Origin: SAR324 cluster bacterium
GTDB lineage: Bacteria; SAR324; JACQKK01
DNA length: 6,703 nucleotides
Reading direction: 5' to 3'
NCBI GenBank assembly: GCA_027296185.1
Contig: JAPUJL010000512.1
Coordinates: 1-6,703 of the forward strand
How positions within the stretch are numbered: position 1 is the first letter of the stretch; the number at the start of each line of letters is the position of its first letter. Both the position numbers and the translations under genes were made by a program. Shown here in pieces: positions 1 to 5,405 of the stretch. The notes beneath the pieces are model-generated. The model searched no databases. It had not been told where the DNA came from and saw nothing but the letters and a program-made list of their open reading frames with translations.

Positions 1-319
1 GGGTGCGCGGTGGCGGGAGGGCTCGTGGGCATGGGCAGTGGGATTGGCGATAGGTTGGAAATCCCCATGAGGACGGGTAACATCGTTTCACGATCCACAA
101 CCGCCGTCAAAATGGGCGGCGGGCCGGTCGTGTCCCAAACTGAAGCCCACGCCACCCGGAACCGCAGTGCGGCAGGCTCAAGCTCCCGGGTCCGCCGCCG
201 ATAACGGAACTAGGGGAGCCCGCGGAAGCGAAGGGGAGGGACGGAGCGGGCCCGGCGGGAGTGGGCGGAGCGGTTTGCGGCGGCAATGATTATGACAATC
301 GGCCTGTGAATTTCGGCCT
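1..319. other. Upstream region without a supportable gene
   Basis: I see no convincing gene in this stretch. A plus-strand frame with a GTG start at 10 is open to 204, but its product is glycine- and arginine-rich, matches no family I recognise and has no clear ribosome binding site. A minus-strand frame is open from about 209 to the window edge, with an ATG at 83-81, and could be the start of a gene running off the left side, but the visible residues (rich in Pro, Ser and Leu) give no support. The right half (about 213-280) is very rich in G on the plus strand. No tRNA or clear terminator was seen. Confidence 0.5.
233..265 (+). other. G-rich tract with G-quadruplex pattern
   Basis: Five runs of three or more G (233-236, 238-240, 248-250, 257-259, 263-265) are separated by 1, 7, 6 and 3 bases, which fits the simple G-quadruplex pattern of G runs with loops of 1 to 7. 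The tract lies about 55 bases before the deacetylase start, so it could fall in the promoter or 5' leader. In GC-rich DNA such patterns also arise by chance, and no function is shown. Confidence 0.4.
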
Positions 320-1330
320 ATGACCATCAAGCGATACATCACGGTGTTCGTGGCGGGAGGGCTTACGGCGGCCTTGGCGCTCGCCGTGGGGCTGCTCTGG
401 TTCGGCGGCACCCTGCCGTTGTCCCGAAAGAGCGGCGACTACGACCCGGCGTTGGCGGTGGTAGTCCCGCTCCCGGGCTGGGCTGCCGTGGATAATACGG
501 CGGCCGCGGAAATTACGGCGGTTGCCCCTTCCCGCAAGCCGCAGACGTCAATATCCGAGGGGCCGGTGCCGGCCCCCAACCCCGGCCGGCCCGAAAAATC
601 CGTGGACGCCCCGGCGGCCCCGGTACCCAACCCACCGCCAGTCTCCACCAGGCCCAAGCGCCATCCCCGCGAGCTGGGGCGGCTGGCGATCGTGATTGAC
701 GATCTGGGCCACAACCTGTATCAGCCCCGCCGGCTGCTCGCCCTCGATCAGCCGTTGACGTTTTCCATTCTTTCCGCGCGGCCCCATTCGAGCGAAGTGA
801 TGAACATGGTGCGCCGGGCGGGCCGGGATTTCCTGGTGCACCTGCCCATGGAGCCCATGGCATTTCCCCGGGACAACCCGGGTCCGCGGGCGCTGCTGCT
901 GAGCATGGACGCCCAGGCCACGCGGAAGCTGGTACGGGCGCACCTGGAAAGCCTGCCGGGGGCCGTGGGCGCCAACAACCACATGGGTTCCGCCTACACG
1001 GACGACCTGGCCAAAATGCGGATCGTCCAGGAACTCGTCGCCGAGCACGGCCTCCTGTTTCTGAACAGCAAGACCACCGCCTCCCCGGTCCCCGCCCGCA
1101 TCGCGCGGGACGGCGGTTACCCCTATCTGGAACGGGATGTGTTCCTGGACAACGAGCGCGACGTGGGGGCCATCGGCCGCCAACTGGCGCGGGCGGTGCA
1201 GCGTGCCAAAGAGAGGGGCCGGGCCATCGCCATCGGCCATCCCTATTCCGAGACCGTCCGCGTGCTGCGGGAGCGGCTCCCCCGCCTTCACGAACACGGC
1301 GTCCTGCTGGTCCCCATTTCTCAGTTGTAG
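320..1330 (+). CDS. Divergent polysaccharide deacetylase family protein (YibQ-like)
   Basis: A 336-residue protein with one N-terminal membrane segment (about residues 8-28), a low-complexity Pro/Ala-rich linker (about 72-118) and a C-terminal divergent polysaccharide deacetylase domain (Pfam Polysacc_deac_2, about 120-336). Family motifs are visible: VIDDLG (125-130), HLPME (174-178), GANNHMGS (217-224) and IGHPYSET (305-312). The architecture suggests a protein anchored in the inner membrane and facing the periplasm; the exact substrate of this family is not settled, though cell-envelope polysaccharide is assumed. One oddity: where relatives, as I remember them, usually have FLDSRT, this protein reads FLNSKT (247-252), an Asp-to-Asn change. 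Relatives often sit beside an S41 protease or EnvC gene, but neither is seen here. The ATG at 320 lacks a clear Shine-Dalgarno sequence; the membrane segment supports a start here. Confidence 0.9.
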   Translation: MTIKRYITVFVAGGLTAALALAVGLLWFGGTLPLSRKSGDYDPALAVVVPLPGWAAVDNTAAAEITAVAPSRKPQTSISEGPVPAPNPGRPEKSVDAPAAPVPNPPPVSTRPKRHPRELGRLAIVIDDLGHNLYQPRRLLALDQPLTFSILSARPHSSEVMNMVRRAGRDFLVHLPMEPMAFPRDNPGPRALLLSMDAQATRKLVRAHLESLPGAVGANNHMGSAYTDDLAKMRIVQELVAEHGLLFLNSKTTASPVPARIARDGGYPYLERDVFLDNERDVGAIGRQLARAVQRAKERGRAIAIGHPYSETVRVLRERLPRLHEHGVLLVPISQL

Positions 1331-1424
1331 GCGCCCTTTCGGGCGGCCTCCCGTTTCGACCGGGCTCGATCCTTCGGCCGGCTCACGGGCGCGCCAAGCG
1401 CCGCGAATGGAGACACTCGCTGGA

Positions 1425-1490
1425 TGGGAAATCCGTTGCGATAGGCAACAGAGTTGTGGTTCAATTCGATCGTTGGGAACGGATTTCCCA
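1425..1490. repeat. 13-bp perfect inverted repeat
   Basis: The arms TGGGAAATCCGTT (1425-1437) and AACGGATTTCCCA (1478-1490) are perfect reverse complements separated by 40 bases. They flank a possible promoter (1436-1465) and lie 33 bases before the start of the small gene at 1523. The right arm also takes part in a second, shorter hairpin (1471-1493), so the two structures cannot form together. The repeat could be a two-site operator, the ends of a very small element, or a switching RNA leader if transcription starts further upstream. Confidence 0.8.
1436..1465 (+). promoter_or_regulatory. Possible sigma-70-type promoter for the small gene
   Basis: TTGCGA (1436-1441) and TTCAAT (1460-1465) each match four of six consensus bases and are separated by 18 bases. 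Transcription would begin near 1472, at the foot of the hairpin at 1471-1493, giving a transcript with a 5'-terminal hairpin. The -35 box overlaps the left arm of the 13-bp inverted repeat, so a protein bound to that repeat would cover the promoter. The match is moderate and unproven. Confidence 0.35.
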
Positions 1491-1493
1491 ACG
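1471..1493 (+). promoter_or_regulatory. 9-bp stem-loop before the small gene
   Basis: CGTTGGGAA (1471-1479) pairs perfectly with TTCCCAACG (1485-1493) across a 5-base loop. No T run follows, so it is not an intrinsic terminator. It overlaps the right arm of the longer inverted repeat and also a 10-bp palindrome CCAACGTTGG (1488-1497). It may stabilise the 5' end of the mRNA, act as an operator, or be one state of a two-state leader. Confidence 0.6.
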
Positions 1494-1522
1494 TTGGTAT
1501 CACCACCACATGGAGGTGCGCC

Positions 1523-1843
1523 ATGAAAATGTCCCAATCCGATTCCGGCCTCCAACCGAGCGGTATCGAAACCTCCCACGCCGTGGATTTGGTGCTTGCG
1601 GCGATGATCCAGGGCAACGCCGTCGTGGATCACGTCAATCTTTCCGACCGCGCCAACGAGATCCTGATGGCGATTCAGGAGGGCTATTCCGCCTCGAACG
1701 AGGCCCCCGGATTTCTCAACCGGGCCGCGACGCTGGCGCCGCTGATGATGATGCAGCAGGAGATTACGGACCTGGACGGGATCCGGAATATCATGTTCAG
1801 CATCGGCGAGTCCTTCGTCGCGATCGGAAAGCTCAACATTTAG
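1523..1843 (+). CDS. Small protein of unknown function (106 aa)
   Basis: I do not recognise this protein. The ATG at 1523 is preceded by GGAGG (1512-1516) at a 6-base spacing, the best ribosome binding site in the window, so I prefer it to the in-frame TTG at 1454. Codon third positions are mostly G or C, as in neighbouring genes, which supports real coding. The product appears soluble, slightly acidic and mostly helical, with no signal peptide, membrane segment or cysteine. Notable stretches are SHAVDLVLAAMIQGNAVVDH (about residues 19-38) and LAPLMMMQQEITDLDGIRNI (about 72-91), the second with three consecutive methionines. It is probably its own transcription unit: the deacetylase ends 192 bases upstream, and the gene downstream is convergent. 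The unusual structured region before it suggests specific regulation. Confidence 0.75.
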   Translation: MKMSQSDSGLQPSGIETSHAVDLVLAAMIQGNAVVDHVNLSDRANEILMAIQEGYSASNEAPGFLNRAATLAPLMMMQQEITDLDGIRNIMFSIGESFVAIGKLNI

Positions 1844-1892
1844 CCCATGAATCTCCGGTTCGACGGGCCATACCGCTTGCCCGGACGTACCG

Positions 1893-1912
1893 GCTGAAGG
1901 CTAACCTTCGGC
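1893..1912 (-). terminator. Short hairpin at the convergent gene ends
   Basis: CTGAAGG (1894-1900) pairs with CCTTCGG (1905-1911), including one G-T pair, across a 4-base loop; an outer G-C pair (1893/1912) extends the stem. It overlaps the stop codon of the DapA-like gene and lies in the short gap between two convergent genes. There is no T run on either side, so it is at best a weak transcription barrier. Confidence 0.25.
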
Positions 1913-2812
1913 GCCGATCGCGGAGAGCAGCCGTTCCAGCAGACGGTCGGCTTCCTCCCGGGTCTCGCGGTCCAACTCGTAGGCGTTGGGCCGCCGCCGG
2001 ATGGTGTTGCGGAAAATCCCCCGCCGAACCAGGATGTGCTTTTCCAGGGCGAGCAGCGTGTCCAGGGTGGGGCTTTCCAGCACCATCAGCGAGCAGAGCA
2101 GAGGATGAACGCGGTACACCGTGTCGTCGTCCCCTGCCTCCAGGGCCTTCCAGACCGTCGCGACAGCGTCGACGGCGTCGCAGCCGGGCATGGTGCCGGC
2201 CGCTCCGCGGCGGAAGGAATCCACCAGGTACACCCCGGCCATTCCCTCGAAGATGCGCGCCCCGCCGCCGGTGGCATCGCGCAGTTCGCTGATCTGAGGT
2301 CCGATGGGCTGGGCTTCGGGCTTGAACAGGATCCGCCCGCCCAGCTCGTTGCGCAGGCGCGCCTGGAACGCGATCGGCATGGGGCGGCCCACGTGGGCGC
2401 TGCCGTCCTGCACGATCACGGTCAGCCCGGTATCCCGCACCAGGGCCGCGTAGTGATCGAACAGACCGTCGAGGCTCCAGCCTCCGGTGAGGGGCGGCGT
2501 GGCCATCAATGCGGCGGCGCCCGCTTCTTCCGCCGCGTGGGCGTATTCCAGGGACTGGGCGGTGGATTCGCCGTGTACTCCCACGATCACCGGTCCGCGC
2601 CCCTCGGCGAACTGGACGAGCCGCCGCCCCATCTCGCACCGCTCCTGGTAGGTGAGGCGGAGAATTTCCGAGGCCAGGGCCATCACGATCCCCTGGGCGC
2701 CGCAGGCGAAGGCGAAGTCCACCTCCCGGTGCAGAGTGTCGAAATCGATGCGGTCCTGATCGTCGAAGGGGGTGTGCACGACCGGCAGCACGCCCCGGAT
2801 GGATTCGCTCAT
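1901..2812 (-). CDS. Dihydrodipicolinate synthase (DapA) superfamily lyase/aldolase
   Basis: A 303-residue TIM-barrel protein of usual DapA-superfamily length. Family features are visible: the N-terminal RGVLPVVHTPFD (6-17), VIVGVHGESTAQSLEYAHAAEEAG (75-98) and LMATPP (102-107). Lys164, in ILFKPEA, sits where the Schiff-base lysine lies. The classical DapA residues are missing: the Thr-Thr of TTGES is replaced around LASEI (46-50), the Tyr of TPYY is Pro/Leu (TPPL, 105-108), and the strand that carries the catalytic Tyr reads VIVQDGS (132-138). It is therefore unlikely to make lysine precursors and more likely a pyruvate-type aldolase, lyase or dehydratase acting on another substrate, which cannot be named from sequence. 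The start at 2812 has a weak GAGAAG Shine-Dalgarno. The GST gene ends 52 bases upstream on the same strand, so the two are probably co-transcribed. Confidence 0.88.
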   Translation of the reverse strand: MSESIRGVLPVVHTPFDDQDRIDFDTLHREVDFAFACGAQGIVMALASEILRLTYQERCEMGRRLVQFAEGRGPVIVGVHGESTAQSLEYAHAAEEAGAAALMATPPLTGGWSLDGLFDHYAALVRDTGLTVIVQDGSAHVGRPMPIAFQARLRNELGGRILFKPEAQPIGPQISELRDATGGGARIFEGMAGVYLVDSFRRGAAGTMPGCDAVDAVATVWKALEAGDDDTVYRVHPLLCSLMVLESPTLDTLLALEKHILVRRGIFRNTIRRRPNAYELDRETREEADRLLERLLSAIGAEG

Positions 2813-2864
2813 GGGTCGCTTCTCGGCTGGAGTGGTGCCGCGGCAGCGGCTCGGTTCGCGCGGG

Positions 2865-3470
2865 CTATCCGTGGGTGATGGGGATATGGCGCGGTTCGGC
2901 AGTCACCCGCGCCAACCACTCCCGGATGTTCGGATAGGGTTCCAGGGTGAACCCTCCCTCTTCGGCGACATGGGTATAGGCATACAGCGCAATGTCAGCG
3001 ATCGTGTAGCTTTCGCCCACGAAATAGCGCTTTCCGCTCAGGTGGCCTTCCATCACATCGAGTGCGGCCTGGCCTGCTTCCCGCTTGCTTTCGAGGGCCG
3101 TCCGCCGCTGGTCGTCGATCGCGAAGTGCAGCAGCCAGTTCCGGGAAGTGGCGATGTTGGGCTCGTGGCTGTATTGCTCGAAGCACATCCACTGAAGCAA
3201 CTGCGCCCGGCCGATCCGATCTCCCGGAAGGAGCGGCGAGCCGTCGGCCAGGTAGAACAGGATCGCGTTGGACTCGGCGAGATAGGCTCCCGGCTCGTAT
3301 TCCAGCACCGGAATCCGTCCGTTTGGATTGATCCGGAGAAAATCCGGGCTGCGGGAATCGCCCTTGGAGATATCGATTTCGATCCGCTCGAACGGAATCT
3401 CGAGTTGATTCAGGGCCAGCCGGCACTTGTAGCCGTTGCCCGAATCCAGGTTGTCGTAGAGGCGCATCAT
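2865..3470 (-). CDS. Glutathione S-transferase family protein
   Basis: A 201-residue soluble protein with the two-domain GST layout. The N-terminal thioredoxin-like part begins LYDNLDSGNGYKCRLAL (4-20), has NPNGRIPVLE with the cis-proline loop (48-57, Pro54) and ESNAI (66-70), which binds the gamma-glutamyl part of glutathione. The helical C-terminal part carries the N-capping motif SYTIADIALY (154-163). The family conjugates glutathione to electrophiles or reduces peroxides; the substrate is unknown. Ser10 or Cys16 are candidate active-site residues. I chose the ATG at 3470 (the next codon is also ATG) because family proteins begin close to this strand and a GGGGGA stretch lies just upstream. 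A GTG at 3503 would add 11 residues rich in glycine. It is probably the first gene of an operon with the DapA-like gene. Confidence 0.92.
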   Translation of the reverse strand: MMRLYDNLDSGNGYKCRLALNQLEIPFERIEIDISKGDSRSPDFLRINPNGRIPVLEYEPGAYLAESNAILFYLADGSPLLPGDRIGRAQLLQWMCFEQYSHEPNIATSRNWLLHFAIDDQRRTALESKREAGQAALDVMEGHLSGKRYFVGESYTIADIALYAYTHVAEEGGFTLEPYPNIREWLARVTAEPRHIPITHG

Positions 3471-3627
3471 ACCGAATCGTCCCCCGCCGGAGCCGATCTT
3501 CACATGCCCCCAAATGCCGGAGGTCCGGGTTCGCGTGGCCCGGGCGATAGCCCCTACTCATTAGCCGATACCCCTGATATTGTCGATGCGAACCCCCGAG
3601 GGGCAGTCCCCGTACGACGATCGGCAG

Positions 3628-4335
3628 ATGACCACCAAGCTCGTCATGTCATGGAGTGGGGGCAAGGACAGCGCCTGCGCCCTATTGCGGCTCCAGCAGG
3701 ACCCGCGTTACGACGTGTGTGGCCTGCTGACCACGGTCACCGAAGATTACGAGCGCATCAGCATGCACGGCGTGCGAGCCGTATTGCTCCGTGCCCAGGC
3801 GGCGGAGTTGGGGCTGCCCCTGCACGAGGTGCGCATTCCCCCCGGATGTTCCAACGCGGATTACGAGGCCCGCATGGGAGAGGCCGTGCGGCGGCTGATG
3901 GCGGAGGGGGTGGAGGCCGCCGGGTTCGGCGATCTGTTTCTCGAGGATATCCGGGCCTACCGGGAGCGCCAGTTCGCCGCCCTCGGTGTGGAGCCGGTGT
4001 TCCCCATCTGGGGTGAGGAGACCCGCGCCCTGGCCCGTGCCGTGATCGCCCAGGGCTTCCGCGCCACCTTGTGCTGCGTCGATCCGCGCCAAGTGGCGGG
4101 CGCGCTGGCGGGCCGGGCGTACGACGAGGCCTTGCTGGCGGACCTGCCCGATTCGGCCGATCCCTGCGGCGAGAACGGAGAGTTCCACACCTTCGTCCAC
4201 GACGCGCCCAACATGCGCGGTGCGATTCCCATCGTGGTTGGCGAGCGGGTGGAGCGGGAGGGCTTCGTGTTCGCCGACCTGCGGCCGGCGGCGGCAGCGC
4301 TTGACGTCGCCTCGCCTGCCGAGGGGGAACCATGA
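3628..4335 (+). CDS. Dph6-like PP-loop ATP-binding protein (adenine nucleotide alpha hydrolase)
   Basis: A 235-residue protein of the Dph6/TIGR00290 (MJ0570-related) family. The PP-loop ATP-pyrophosphatase motif SGGKDS is at residues 10-15. GFGDLFLEDIRAYRE (99-113), PIWG (126-129) and GENGEFHTF (181-189) match the family's C-terminal signature. Eukaryotic and archaeal Dph6 adenylates diphthine on elongation factor 2 and adds ammonia; bacteria lack diphthamide, so the bacterial substrate is unknown and the diphthine-ammonia ligase label should not be taken literally. I prefer the ATG at 3628 because the family begins a few residues before the PP-loop. In-frame TTG at 3580 or ATG at 3586 would add 16 or 14 unconserved residues; none of the starts has a strong ribosome binding site. 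The stop overlaps the transporter's start (ATGA), so the two are translationally coupled. Confidence 0.9.
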   Translation: MTTKLVMSWSGGKDSACALLRLQQDPRYDVCGLLTTVTEDYERISMHGVRAVLLRAQAAELGLPLHEVRIPPGCSNADYEARMGEAVRRLMAEGVEAAGFGDLFLEDIRAYRERQFAALGVEPVFPIWGEETRALARAVIAQGFRATLCCVDPRQVAGALAGRAYDEALLADLPDSADPCGENGEFHTFVHDAPNMRGAIPIVVGERVEREGFVFADLRPAAAALDVASPAEGEP

Positions 4336-5234
4336 GCCGCTCCCAATCGATCGCCCGCGTCCTGTGGCTGGTGCTGGTGCTGAACCTAGCCGTCGCCCTG
4401 GCCAAGCTTGGGGTGGGGTTCTCGGTGAACTCTTTGGCGATGATCGCCGACGGATTTCATTCTCTGCTCGACAGTTCCTCGAACGTCGTCGGGTTGGTGG
4501 GCATCTATTTGGCCAGCCGCCCGCCGGACGCGGATCATCCCTACGGCCATCAAAAATACGAATCCTTCTCCGCCCTGGGGATCTCGCTGCTGCTCGGCGT
4601 CACCGCCATCGAGGTGGTCGAGGCGGGGATCGTCCGGCTCGCGGGGGATTCCCGTCCCGAACCGACCCAGTTGGGGTTCCTCGTCATGGCGGTCACCCTC
4701 GTGGTGAACGTGCTCGTCACCCGCTACGAGGGGCGGCGTGGACGCGAACTGAGCAGCGAAATCCTGTTGGCCGATGCGGCCCATACCCGCTCGGATATCC
4801 TGGTCTCCATCTCCGTGATGGTGGGCCTGGGTGCGGTGTGGCTGGGGCTGTTCTGGGTCGACTCGGTGGTGGCCTTCATGATCGCCGGGCTGATTCTCGT
4901 CATCGCCTACCGCATCCTCCGGCGGGTCTCCACGGTGCTCACCGATTCCACGTCCCTGTCTCAGGCGGAAATCCAGGCGGTGGTGATGGGCGTGCCGGAC
5001 GTGATTTCCTGCTCCAACATCCGCAGCCGTGGCGAGCCGCCCAACCTGTTTATCGATCTGGAAATCCAGCTCGATCCCGATCTGCCCTTGTGGAAGGCCC
5101 ACCGCTTCGCCCACGTGGTGGAGGACCGCTGCCGGAGCGAGCTCAACGCCGCGGACGTCGTGGTGCACGTGGAGCCGCCCGAGACCGTCGCCCAGGCCGC
5201 CCAGCGCGCACGCTTCCCCGCTTCCGCGGAGTGA
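4332..5234 (+). CDS. Cation diffusion facilitator (CDF) family metal transporter
   Basis: A 300-residue inner-membrane protein with six predicted membrane segments (roughly 8-30, 35-60, 78-100, 113-130, 156-174, 178-196) and a C-terminal cytoplasmic domain (about 205-285). CDF proteins exchange divalent metal for protons, usually exporting Zn, Fe, Co or Mn. The metal site is visible as HSLLD (His43, Asp47) in segment 2 and HTRSD (His151, Asp155) in segment 5. This HxxxD/HxxxD pair is typical of zinc-type members, whereas FieF/YiiP has DxxxD in segment 2. DHPYGHQKYES (68-78) matches the YiiP DHxxGH binding loop, and HVEP (279-282) is conserved near the C-terminus. GAGGGGG at 4321-4327 serves as ribosome binding site inside the end of the Dph6-like gene. 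Zn2+ is the likeliest substrate, by inference only. Confidence 0.95.
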   Translation: MSRSQSIARVLWLVLVLNLAVALAKLGVGFSVNSLAMIADGFHSLLDSSSNVVGLVGIYLASRPPDADHPYGHQKYESFSALGISLLLGVTAIEVVEAGIVRLAGDSRPEPTQLGFLVMAVTLVVNVLVTRYEGRRGRELSSEILLADAAHTRSDILVSISVMVGLGAVWLGLFWVDSVVAFMIAGLILVIAYRILRRVSTVLTDSTSLSQAEIQAVVMGVPDVISCSNIRSRGEPPNLFIDLEIQLDPDLPLWKAHRFAHVVEDRCRSELNAADVVVHVEPPETVAQAAQRARFPASAE

Positions 5235-5375
5235 TTTCGCGACTCCGCCGCGGCCGAATCGCGTGGCCGATCTGCCCGGCCGCTCCGCGGGCGCGGCGAG
5301 CCACGGATGGGGAGGCCCCAGCCGATTCGATCTGGAAGGGATAGTCAGGGGCGGCCCCGGCGCTCCCCTGCGGAT

Positions 5376-5405
5376 CCGGATGCCCTTCGGGCCGGTTTAT
5401 TACTT
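5376..5405 (+). terminator. Possible intrinsic terminator after the CDF gene
   Basis: GCCC (5382-5385) pairs with GGGC (5389-5392) around a TTC loop. The stem is extended by CCG (5376-5378) with CGG (5393-5395) across a 3-base bulge, followed by TTTATTACTT. The interrupted T tract and the bulge make it weak. It lies between convergent genes and overlaps the last codons of the TPR gene. The rest of 5235-5375 holds GC-rich short inverted repeats (for example GCCCG at 5274-5278 with CGGGC at 5288-5292) but no gene. Confidence 0.35.

Noticed and set aside
1..209. Possible minus-strand gene start running off the left edge (ATG at 83-81)
   Set aside because: The frame is open and a TTGACG box lies upstream, but the 27 visible codons are Pro/Ser-rich, have no clear ribosome binding site and resemble nothing I know.
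10..363. Repeated 14-mer GTGGCGGGAGGGCT at 10-23 and 350-363
   Set aside because: Short, G-rich and with no extension of similarity on either side; chance is the simplest explanation.
1331..1346. Hairpin CGCCC/GGGCG right after the deacetylase stop
   Set aside because: Only a 5-bp stem with no T run; too weak to call an intrinsic terminator.
1425..1490. Inverted repeat as ends of an insertion sequence or MITE
   Set aside because: No transposase, no target-site duplication seen beside the arms, and the right arm is shared with a local hairpin; regulatory use is a better fit, though a tiny element is not excluded.
548..1633. 361-codon open frame on the minus strand
   Set aside because: It lies antisense to the well-supported deacetylase gene; its His/Gly/Gln-rich product matches nothing and is explained by GC-rich codon bias.
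2036..4016. Long plus-strand open frames (2036-2878 and 2772-4016)
   Set aside because: They run antisense to the DapA-like and GST genes, and the second also overlaps the Dph6-like gene in another frame; no family motifs.
4220..5344. 374-codon plus-strand frame overlapping the CDF gene
   Set aside because: Arg/Gly/Pro-rich out-of-frame reading of the CDF coding region; the CDF frame has clear membrane segments and motifs.
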